A DNA stretch of 64,000 nt from Pseudomonas arcuscaelestis (GTDB lineage: Bacteria; Pseudomonadota; Gammaproteobacteria; Pseudomonadales; Pseudomonadaceae), in NCBI RefSeq assembly GCF_016881005.1, contig NZ_JACOPV010000005.1:124001-188000 (forward strand), in the 5' to 3' direction. Below, one piece after another: positions 57,182 through 64,000 of the stretch; positions within the stretch are counted from its first letter, which is position 1, and every line of letters begins with the position of its first letter. Both the position numbers and the translations under genes were made by a program. The notes beneath the pieces are model-generated. The model did no database searches. It worked only from the letters and a program-made list of their open reading frames with translations, and had not been told where the DNA came from.

Positions 57182-57232
57182 CCGTAGCGCCACGGCATCA
57201 AATGGATATGCCCATCGCCACGTGCGCTACCC

Positions 57233-58051
57233 TTACTTGAACCGCCGCTCTACACCTTTCTCGACCAGAATCTTCGCCGCAATCTCTTCCACCGAAAAAT
57301 GCGTGGAGTTGATATTCGGAATATTCTCGCGACGGAACAGATTCTCCACCTCACGCACCTCGAATTCGCACTGGGCGAAGCTGGCGTAGCGACTGTTGGG
57401 CTTGCGCTCGTGACGAATGGCGGTCAAGCGGTCCGGGTCGATGGTCAGGCCGAACAGCTTGTGCTGATGGTTTTTCAAGGCCTGGGGCAGTTGCAGGCGC
57501 TCCATGTCGTCCTCGGTCAACGGATAGTTGGCCGCACGGATGCCAAATTGCATGGCCATGTACAGGCAGGTAGGTGTCTTGCCGCAGCGCGAAACCCCTA
57601 CCAGGATCAAATCAGCCTTGTCGTAGTAATGCGTGCGGGCGCCATCGTCGTTGTCCAGCGCGAAGTTGACCGCCTCGATGCGCTCCATGTAGTTGGAGTT
57701 GCCGCCAATAGAGTGCGACTTGCCCACCGAGTAGGAAGAATGCGCTGTCAGTTCCTGCTCCAGCGGGGCCAGGAAGGTCGAGAAAATATCGATCATGAAG
57801 CCGTTTGAGGTCGCCAGGACCTCGCGAATATCCTGATTGACGATCGTGTCGAAGATGATCGGACGAACACCATCCTTCTCTGCGGCGCTGTTGATTTGTT
57901 GTACCATCACTCGCGCTTTTTCCACGCTGTCGATGTACGGGCGTGTGAATTTATTGAACGGAATGGTATCGAATTGCGCGAGAAGACTCTGTCCCAGCGT
58001 CTCGGCAGTAATGCCGGTGCCATCGGAGATAAAGAAAGCAGATCGTTTCAT
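57233..58051 (-). CDS. ppsR: PEP synthase regulatory protein (kinase/pyrophosphorylase)
   Basis: This 272-residue DUF299-family protein controls PEP synthase by ADP-dependent phosphorylation and phosphate-dependent dephosphorylation of a Thr near the catalytic His. It has the P-loop GVSRCGKT (152–159) and the N-terminal [20 protein letters not shown] signature. ATG 58051 ([10 protein letters not shown]) is the family start; in-frame codons reach to 58132. It diverges from ppsA, its target, across a 176-nt gap that must hold both promoters. Confidence 0.95.
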   Translation of the reverse strand: MKRSAFFISDGTGITAETLGQSLLAQFDTIPFNKFTRPYIDSVEKARVMVQQINSAAEKDGVRPIIFDTIVNQDIREVLATSNGFMIDIFSTFLAPLEQELTAHSSYSVGKSHSIGGNSNYMERIEAVNFALDNDDGARTHYYDKADLILVGVSRCGKTPTCLYMAMQFGIRAANYPLTEDDMERLQLPQALKNHQHKLFGLTIDPDRLTAIRHERKPNSRYASFAQCEFEVREVENLFRRENIPNINSTHFSVEEIAAKILVEKGVERRFK

Positions 58052-58227
58052 TTGCGCCTTGGGCCTTAAGCTGATGACGATTCTTGGATATGATAGGTTC
58101 GGTTTACCGAACATCGCGTTCGGCATTCTCACTTATTTTCCAGGTCCAGGCCACAAGCGCCCAGTCAAGCCAGAGTAGGCAGGCGGGCGACCTGAGCTTT
58201 TCCAACACAGTTAGTGGAGAGATCACC

Positions 58228-60603
58228 TTGGTAGAGTACGTAGTTTCCCTCGATAAGCTCGGCGTCCATGATGTGGAGCACGTGGGGGGCAAGAACGCAT
58301 CCCTCGGCGAGATGATCAGTAACCTCGCGGGCGCCGGTGTATCGGTCCCCGGCGGCTTTGCCACTACGGCTCAGGCGTACCGTGATTTTCTCGAGCAGAG
58401 TGGGCTCAATGCACAGATTCACGCCGCGCTCGACGCGCTGGACGTCGATGACGTCAACGCCCTGGCCAGAACCGGTGCCCAGATCCGCCAGTGGATCATG
58501 GAAGCCGAGTTTCCCGAGCGTCTGAACGAAGAAATTCGCAGCGCGTTTGCCCAGATGTCCCAGGGCAACCCGAACATGGCTGTCGCCGTACGTTCCTCGG
58601 CTACCGCCGAAGACTTGCCAGACGCCTCGTTCGCCGGCCAACAGGAAACGTTCCTGAACATCCGAGGCGTCGAGAACGTCATCCGCGCTGCCAAGGAAGT
58701 ATTTGCTTCTCTGTTCAACGACCGCGCCATTTCCTACCGTGTTCACCAGGGCTTCGATCACAAGCTGGTAGCCCTGTCGGCGGGTGTGCAGCGCATGGTA
58801 CGTTCGGAAACCGGAACTGCCGGGGTGATGTTCACCCTCGACACCGAGTCGGGCTTCCGTGATGTGGTCTTCATCACGGGTGCTTATGGCCTGGGCGAAA
58901 CCGTGGTGCAAGGCGCGGTAAACCCGGATGAATTCTATGTCCACAAGGGCACACTGGAGGCTGGCCGTCCCGCTATCCTGCGCCGTAACCTGGGCAGCAA
59001 GGCAATCAAGATGGTCTATGGCGAAGAAGCCAAGGCTGGCCGCTCGGTCAAGACCGTTGATGTCGACAAGGCCGACCGTACCCGTTTCTGCCTGAGCGAC
59101 GCTGAAGTCAGCGAACTGGCCAAGCAGGCAATGATCATCGAGAAGCACTACAAGTGTCCGATGGACATCGAGTGGGCCAAAGACGGTGATGACGGCAAGC
59201 TGTACATCGTTCAGGCACGTCCTGAAACCGTGAAGAGCCGCGCCCAGGCCAACGTCATGGAGCGCTACCTGCTCAAGGAGACCGGCACCGTCCTGGTTGA
59301 AGGTCGTGCCATTGGCCAGCGTATCGGCGCCGGCAAGGTCCGCATCATCAAGGACGTCTCGGAAATGGACAAGGTCCAGCCGGGCGACGTGCTGGTCTCG
59401 GACATGACCGATCCGGACTGGGAACCGGTGATGAAGCGCGCCAGCGCCATCGTTACCAACCGTGGCGGCCGTACCTGCCATGCCGCGATCATCGCGCGTG
59501 AACTGGGTATTCCGGCTGTAGTGGGTTGCGGTAATGCCACCCAACTGCTGCAGGAAGGCCAGGGCGTAACCGTATCCTGCGCCGAAGGCGACACCGGTTT
59601 CATCTTCGAGGGTGAACTGGGCTTCGATGTTCGCAAGAACTCCGTCGATGCCATGCCTGATCTGCCATTCAAGATCATGATGAACGTCGGCAACCCGGAC
59701 CGCGCGTTCGATTTTGCCCAGCTGCCAAACGCCGGTGTTGGCCTGGCGCGCCTGGAGTTCATCATCAACCGCATGATCGGCGTGCACCCCAAGGCGCTGC
59801 TGAACTATGCCGGCTTGCCGCCAGAGTTGAAGGAAAGCGTCGACAAGCGCATCGCCGGTTACAACGATCCAGTTGGCTTCTATGTCGAGAAACTGGTCGA
59901 GGGCATCAGCACCCTGGCTGCAGCGTTCTGGCCGAAGAAGGTCATCGTGCGTCTGTCGGACTTCAAGTCCAACGAATACGCCAACCTGATCGGCGGTAAA
60001 CTCTACGAGCCGGAAGAAGAAAACCCGATGCTGGGCTTCCGTGGTGCCTCGCGCTACATCAGCGAAACCTTCCGTGACTGCTTCGAACTCGAGTGCCGTG
60101 CACTCAAGCGCGTGCGCAACGAAATGGGCCTGACCAACGTTGAGATCATGGTGCCGTTCGTACGTACCCTGGGCGAAGCCAGCCAGGTCGTCGACCTGCT
60201 TGCTGAAAACGGCCTGGCCCGCGGCGACAACGGCTTGCGCGTGATCATGATGTGCGAGCTGCCGTCCAACGCCATTCTCGCCGAAGAGTTCCTTGAATAC
60301 TTCGACGGTTTCTCCATCGGCTCCAACGACCTGACTCAGCTGACCCTGGGCCTGGACCGTGACTCAGGCATCATCGCTCACCTGTTCGACGAGCGTAATC
60401 CTGCGGTGAAGAAGTTGCTGGCCAACGCCATTCAGGCTTGCAACAAGGCTGGCAAGTACATTGGTATTTGCGGCCAGGGCCCATCCGACCATCCGGATCT
60501 GGCCAAGTGGCTGATGGAACAGGGCATTGAAAGCGTTTCGCTCAACCCGGACTCGGTACTTGAGACCTGGTTCTTCCTGGCTGAAGGTCAGGCAGCGAAC
60601 TGA
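58228..60603 (+). CDS. ppsA: Phosphoenolpyruvate synthase
   Basis: PpsA makes PEP from pyruvate with ATP to AMP, for growth on C3 compounds. The 791-residue protein has the N-terminal ATP-grasp-like PPDK domain, the central phosphohistidine domain ([15 protein letters not shown]418) and the C-terminal PEP/TIM-barrel domain with active-site Cys in GICGQGPSD. The start is TTG 58228, with GGAG at the right distance and [12 protein letters not shown] as in P. aeruginosa; in-frame codons upstream lack a site. Confidence 0.97.
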   Translation: MVEYVVSLDKLGVHDVEHVGGKNASLGEMISNLAGAGVSVPGGFATTAQAYRDFLEQSGLNAQIHAALDALDVDDVNALARTGAQIRQWIMEAEFPERLNEEIRSAFAQMSQGNPNMAVAVRSSATAEDLPDASFAGQQETFLNIRGVENVIRAAKEVFASLFNDRAISYRVHQGFDHKLVALSAGVQRMVRSETGTAGVMFTLDTESGFRDVVFITGAYGLGETVVQGAVNPDEFYVHKGTLEAGRPAILRRNLGSKAIKMVYGEEAKAGRSVKTVDVDKADRTRFCLSDAEVSELAKQAMIIEKHYKCPMDIEWAKDGDDGKLYIVQARPETVKSRAQANVMERYLLKETGTVLVEGRAIGQRIGAGKVRIIKDVSEMDKVQPGDVLVSDMTDPDWEPVMKRASAIVTNRGGRTCHAAIIARELGIPAVVGCGNATQLLQEGQGVTVSCAEGDTGFIFEGELGFDVRKNSVDAMPDLPFKIMMNVGNPDRAFDFAQLPNAGVGLARLEFIINRMIGVHPKALLNYAGLPPELKESVDKRIAGYNDPVGFYVEKLVEGISTLAAAFWPKKVIVRLSDFKSNEYANLIGGKLYEPEEENPMLGFRGASRYISETFRDCFELECRALKRVRNEMGLTNVEIMVPFVRTLGEASQVVDLLAENGLARGDNGLRVIMMCELPSNAILAEEFLEYFDGFSIGSNDLTQLTLGLDRDSGIIAHLFDERNPAVKKLLANAIQACNKAGKYIGICGQGPSDHPDLAKWLMEQGIESVSLNPDSVLETWFFLAEGQAAN

Positions 60604-60613
60604 TGTGCTGAAC

Positions 60614-60650
60614 CGAAACCTTCACTTGGCGGTGGCCGGTGAAGGTTTCG
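60614..60650 (+). terminator. Stem-loop after ppsA
   Basis: CGAAACCTTCAC (60614–60625) pairs perfectly with GTGAAGGTTTCG (60639–60650) over 13 nt, 10 nt after the stop. No T tract follows; partial termination or mRNA protection is possible. Confidence 0.6.
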
Positions 60651-60708
60651 ACCGTATTCCAGGGCGTGTTCCAGTGATGGTTCCCGCCCTTTTTCGTGCA
60701 AGAAACCT

Positions 60709-61707
60709 ATGCAAAGCAGCAGTACTCTTTTTCCCGTGGCCTTGCTCAGTGCCGAGCGACGGGGTGATCTGAGCGAAGATGTCTACCGGATCAAAGCCGG
60801 TAACAGCCCCGATCGCACCGTTGAGCTGGCGGTCACCCGTCTTGGACTGGCGGATCAGCCCGAGTTACGTGGTGTGCCAGTCATTCTGCTGCATGGCAGT
60901 TTTTCCAACCGACGATTCTGGTATTCGCCGCGAGGCGTCGGCCTGGGCGCCTATTTGGCGCGCGCCGGTTTCGATGTCTGGATTCCGGAAATGCGCGGTC
61001 ATGGCCTGTCGCTGCGCAATCGCAACTATCGCCATAATCGCGTCGCCGACTATGCCCGCTATGACTTGCCAGCAATCGCTGCCTTTGTCTATGAGCAGTG
61101 CGGTCGTGCTGCGCACTGGGTTGGCCACTCATTGGGTGGCACTACTCTGGCTGCTGCTCTGGGTGGCAAGTACCTGGGGGCCGAACAGGTGGCCAGTGCC
61201 GCGTTTTTTGGTACGCAGGTCAGCCGTACCTACTGGCCGTTGAAATTTCCGCCAGTGGAGTGGGGCGGGCGTCTGTTGCTCAAGCGCTTTGCGCAAATTT
61301 CCGGTTCGAGGCTCAAGCGCGGGCCGGAGGACGAGCCTATTGGACTGGCGCTGGAAAGCATGCGTTGGTTTGGTCTGTTCGGGCGCTTTGGCGAGAAAGA
61401 CAATGACTGGTGGGCCGGACTTGCCCAGATAGATGTGCCTACGCTGGCTGTCGCCGCTGCCGGTGATCATCAGGACCCGGTGTGGGCGTGCCGCAAGTTG
61501 TTTGAGCAGGTGGGTGGCGAACACAAGCAGTTTGTTCGTTTGGGACGCGAGGAAGGCTTCGACAATTTTGGTCACGTCGATATGCTGGTCAGCAAGCCGG
61601 CCCAGGTGCAGGTCTGGCCGCTGGTTCAGCGCTGGCTGCACAATCCGCTGTCGCCCGTGCTCGAAGAAGCCGCACCAAGCGTTTCGCCTGCGCCTGGTTA
61701 TCGTTAA
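60709..61707 (+). CDS. Alpha/beta hydrolase
   Basis: This 332-residue alpha/beta hydrolase has the oxyanion segment ILLHGSFSN, nucleophile elbow GHSLGG (139–144, S141), and late Asp (AAGDHQDPVW) and His (FGHVDML). It is the usual gene between ppsA and rraA in pseudomonads, annotated there as a probable esterase. Substrate unknown. ATG 60709 has only AAGAAA upstream, so the start is less certain. Confidence 0.85.
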   Translation: MQSSSTLFPVALLSAERRGDLSEDVYRIKAGNSPDRTVELAVTRLGLADQPELRGVPVILLHGSFSNRRFWYSPRGVGLGAYLARAGFDVWIPEMRGHGLSLRNRNYRHNRVADYARYDLPAIAAFVYEQCGRAAHWVGHSLGGTTLAAALGGKYLGAEQVASAAFFGTQVSRTYWPLKFPPVEWGGRLLLKRFAQISGSRLKRGPEDEPIGLALESMRWFGLFGRFGEKDNDWWAGLAQIDVPTLAVAAAGDHQDPVWACRKLFEQVGGEHKQFVRLGREEGFDNFGHVDMLVSKPAQVQVWPLVQRWLHNPLSPVLEEAAPSVSPAPGYR

Positions 61708-61796
61708 GATGACTAAAGCCGCATCGCTGCACCTCGTCTCATCAATGACACTGTGACATCTACATCCATTGTCTTGGCAACCGACAGGAGTTACCC

Positions 61797-62285
61797 ATGC
61801 ATTATCTAACGCCCGATTTGTGCGACGCCTATCCGGAACTGGTACAGGTGCTGGAGCCGATGTTCAGCAACTTCGGTGGTCGTGACTCCTTTGGTGGACA
61901 AATCGTTACCATCAAATGCTTCGAGGACAACTCTCTGGTCAAAGAGCAGGTTGACCTGGATGGCAAGGGCAAGGTGCTGGTCGTAGACGGCGGTGGATCG
62001 CTGCGTCGGGCGCTGCTGGGCGACATGCTCGCGGAAAAGGCGGCAAAGAACGGCTGGGAAGGTATGGTGATCTATGGTTGCATTCGTGACGTGGACGTCA
62101 TTGCCCAGACCGATGTCGGTGTGCAGGCTCTGGCCAGCCACCCGATGAAAACCGACAAGCGCGGCATTGGTGATCTTAACGTTGTGGTGAGCTTTGCCGG
62201 CGTAACGTTCCGTCCGGGCGAGTACATCTACGCTGACAACAATGGCGTTATCGTGTCGCCAAGCCCGTTGAAAATGCCGGAATAA
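61797..62285 (+). CDS. rraA: RraA family protein
   Basis: This 162-residue protein matches RraA (regulator of RNase E activity A): [20 protein letters not shown], the [19 protein letters not shown] stretch and the GCIRDV motif. RraA binds RNase E and dampens RNA decay in E. coli; the same fold also serves HMG aldolases and oxaloacetate decarboxylases, so the activity is not certain. ATG 61797 follows CAGGAGTTACCC. Confidence 0.92.
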   Translation: MHYLTPDLCDAYPELVQVLEPMFSNFGGRDSFGGQIVTIKCFEDNSLVKEQVDLDGKGKVLVVDGGGSLRRALLGDMLAEKAAKNGWEGMVIYGCIRDVDVIAQTDVGVQALASHPMKTDKRGIGDLNVVVSFAGVTFRPGEYIYADNNGVIVSPSPLKMPE

Positions 62286-62312
62286 ACGCTTGAACCGCTA
62301 AGTGGAGCAGTA

Positions 62313-63308
62313 ATGTTCGAGGAAGAAAACGCGCAGTGGGGGCTGGTTCATGCCCTGGTGCTCGATGGCAAGGGCGGTGCGCGTTCGATAGCTCGAACCG
62401 AACTCAACGACCTGCAGTTGCAGCCCGAGCAGAGCCTCTGGCTGCACTGGGACCGTAGTCATCCGCAAACCCGTACCTGGCTGCGGCATGACAGCGGTCT
62501 GAGTGAGTTTGCCTGCGATTTGCTCCTTGAAGAGAACACCCGTCCGCGGCTGCTGGCCCTGCCTGAAGAACAGATGTTGCTGTTTCTGCGCGGCGTCAAT
62601 CTTAATCCGGGGGCAGAACCAGAAGACATGGTCTCGGTGCGTATTTTCGCCCAGGCGCAACGAGTCATCTCGCTGCGCCTGCGGCCGCTGCGCGCCAGTG
62701 ACGAGCTGTTGCAGCAACTGGCCGACGGCCGCGGTCCGAAAACTGCCTCCGAACTGCTGTTGAGCATGGCGCAGTTGCTGACGGAGAAGGTCCAGGCACT
62801 GGTCAGCGACTTGTCTGAAGTGGTCGATCTGGAAGAAGAAAAGCTCGAGGCCGACGCCCGTTATGCACCCGAACAGGGCTCTTTGCAGCAGATTCGTCGT
62901 CGCGCTGCTGGCCTGCGACGCTTTCTTGCGCCGCAGCGTGAGCTGTATGCGCAGCTTGCGCGCAACAAGTGGAGTTGGTTCGCTGAAGACGACGCCGACT
63001 ACTGGAACGAGTTGAACAACAGCCTGATTCGTTACCTCGAAGAGTTGGAGCTGACCCGCGAACGGGCAGCGCTGGTGCTGGAAAGCGAAGACCGCCGTCG
63101 TGCTGAACGAATGAACCGAACCATGTACCGGTTCGGCATCATTACCTGCATTTTCCTGCCCATGAGTTTCGTCACCGGCCTGCTGGGTATCAACGTCGGT
63201 GGTATTCCAGGGTCGCAAAGCCCGTATGGTTTCCTCTTTGCCAGCCTGTTGGTGCTGGGCCTGGCGCTAGGGCAATGGTGGCTGTTCCGCCGCCTGCGCT
63301 GGGTGTGA
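62313..63308 (+). CDS. cmaX: CorA/ZntB-type cation transporter CmaX
   Basis: This 331-residue protein has a large cytoplasmic funnel (about 1–265) and two C-terminal transmembrane helices (about 270–290 and 302–322). The selectivity motif between them reads GIN (292–294) instead of the CorA GMN, a pattern seen in ZntB-like zinc transporters. It begins the cmaX–crfX–cmpX cluster that precedes sigX in Pseudomonas. ATG 62313 follows GTGGAGCAGTA. Zinc or magnesium cannot be decided here. Confidence 0.9.
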   Translation: MFEEENAQWGLVHALVLDGKGGARSIARTELNDLQLQPEQSLWLHWDRSHPQTRTWLRHDSGLSEFACDLLLEENTRPRLLALPEEQMLLFLRGVNLNPGAEPEDMVSVRIFAQAQRVISLRLRPLRASDELLQQLADGRGPKTASELLLSMAQLLTEKVQALVSDLSEVVDLEEEKLEADARYAPEQGSLQQIRRRAAGLRRFLAPQRELYAQLARNKWSWFAEDDADYWNELNNSLIRYLEELELTRERAALVLESEDRRRAERMNRTMYRFGIITCIFLPMSFVTGLLGINVGGIPGSQSPYGFLFASLLVLGLALGQWWLFRRLRWV

Positions 63309-63409
63309 GTCGATGAATGTAGTGAACATCCAGTCACAAACTGCCTGCAGCGTTCATGTGACCCATGCGCAAGCGTCCTCGTCTTTGACTGATATTGCGC
63401 GAGGTGCCC

Positions 63410-63658
63410 ATGCACGATCCGTTTGAAGAATCCCTGCGAGACCTGCTCAAGGCCTCACCGTCCGGTAATGACCGTGACGACGATGCCTGCCTTGGGCGCG
63501 TCCTAAAAACCGCCAACCGCCAGGTTGGTGCGGGTGATCTGTTCAGCTTGCTTGGCCGCTGGAGCCAGGCACTGATGATCGCCGTCAACAATGGTTCGGC
63601 GCATGTTGCGCCGGTCCGCCGTAACGCTACCGCTCGTAAAGCTGATAAGGCCGACTGA
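63410..63658 (+). CDS. crfX: CrfX protein
   Basis: This 82-residue soluble protein (MHDPFEESLRDLLKASPSGN, then LFSLLGRWSQALMIAVNN and a basic tail) matches CrfX (also written CfrX) by size, sequence style and its place between cmaX and cmpX. ATG 63410 follows CGAGGTGCCC. It starts 101 nt after cmaX and ends 2 nt before cmpX. Function unclear; linked in the literature to SigX/AlgU envelope stress through its neighbours. Confidence 0.85.
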   Translation: MHDPFEESLRDLLKASPSGNDRDDDACLGRVLKTANRQVGAGDLFSLLGRWSQALMIAVNNGSAHVAPVRRNATARKADKAD

Positions 63659-63660
63659 AT

Positions 63661-64000
63661 ATGGAACTTAATCTCTGGACCCAGAGCTTGCTCGCCGCGA
63701 TGACCGCGTTGTGGACCAAAGTGGCGAACTTCATCCCTAATCTGTTTGGTGCTCTGGTTGTAGTACTGCTGGGCTTTGTCGTGGCCAAGTTGCTCGACAC
63801 CTTGCTGTCCAAACTGTTGGCCAAGTTGGGGCTGGATCGCCTGATGGGCGGTACCGGTTTGACCAAAATGCTTGAACGGGTTGGCATCCAGGTGCCGATT
63901 TCGACCTTGATCGGCAAGATCGTCTACTGGTTCGTGCTGTTGATTTTCCTCGTCTCGGCCGCCGAGTCGCTGGGGCTTGAGCGCGTTTCGGCAACACTGG
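63661..64000 (+). CDS. cmpX: Mechanosensitive ion channel protein CmpX (partial, N-terminus)
   Basis: The first 113 codons are in the window; the gene runs off the right edge. Two hydrophobic segments are visible (about 25–45 LFGALVVVLLGFVVAKLLDT and about 85–102 LIGKIVYWFVLLIFLVSA), fitting the MscS-like CmpX channel that senses envelope tension and affects SigX in Pseudomonas. ATG 63661 is 2 nt after the crfX stop; it is expressed with crfX. Confidence 0.85.
   Translation, partial: MELNLWTQSLLAAMTALWTKVANFIPNLFGALVVVLLGFVVAKLLDTLLSKLLAKLGLDRLMGGTGLTKMLERVGIQVPISTLIGKIVYWFVLLIFLVSAAESLGLERVSATL

Noticed and set aside
55351-57201. 616-codon minus-strand frame opposite gdhB
   Set aside because: Antisense to the conserved C-terminal half of gdhB and overlapping its terminator; no domain.

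Overview
The window is a stretch of core chromosome from a fluorescent Pseudomonas, close to the P. putida/P. fluorescens type. The evidence is high-GC coding with the usual antisense shadow ORFs, the order asd–usg–fimV–truA–trpF–accD–folC–dedD–cvpA–purF–metZ, a typical nadK–pepN block, gdhB next to ppsR/ppsA, and the cmaX–crfX–cmpX trio at the right edge. I see no integrase, transposase, phage gene, CRISPR array, toxin–antitoxin pair or plasmid function. Almost every base is explained by recognisable housekeeping genes, so I cannot honestly point to a large undescribed system. The interest lies in pseudoenzymes, small ORFs and regulatory palindromes.

Layout. 1–9444 holds the end of asd, its catalytically degenerate paralogue usg, the polar hub protein FimV, then tRNA modification (truA), tryptophan (trpF), fatty acid (accD) and folate (folC) genes, the SPOR protein DedD and CvpA. 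9486–12988 holds purF, metZ and a coupled short-chain dehydrogenase. 13032–13717 is a tRNA cluster (one Val, three identical Asp) with its own promoter and terminators. 13840–17110 holds a proline-rich lipoprotein, a 28-residue ORF, and a minus-strand pair made of a membrane-anchored nitrilase-fold protein lacking its catalytic Cys and an AraC regulator. 17304–22323 holds dienoyl-CoA reductase, a PLP enzyme, cytochrome b561 and an orphan ArsB-type permease; a 14-bp perfect palindrome lies between the last two.

22344–35429 holds a DUF1853 protein, then nadK, a phosphoesterase, rhomboid protease, two small DUF genes, pepN, a YCF48-like/RND pair, a small ORF, a periplasmic lactonase and a small secreted protein. 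35486–40961 (minus) is sbcD–sbcC–GST. 41013–47818 (minus) is a six-gene MoxR/Bat-type operon with 4–8 nt overlaps at most junctions. 48051–51459 (minus) is a catabolic module: GntR/FadR-type regulator, L-2-hydroxyglutarate oxidase and an MHS-family transporter. Two nearly identical operator-like sites lie in front of the regulator and the oxidase; the second sits inside a good sigma70 promoter.

51534–57099 holds a conserved hypothetical gene and the giant NAD-glutamate dehydrogenase gdhB. 57233–60603 is the divergent ppsR/ppsA pair. The right end holds an alpha/beta hydrolase, an RraA-fold protein, a CorA/ZntB-type transporter (cmaX), crfX and the start of cmpX.

Themes that tie genes together are nucleotide, amino-acid and fatty-acid synthesis on the left; envelope and stress functions (FimV, DedD, Bat operon, CmaX/CmpX); and entry of C5 and C3 metabolites into central metabolism on the right (LhgO, GdhB, PpsA). 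All starts were chosen by eye from ribosome binding sites, overlaps and family N-termini.
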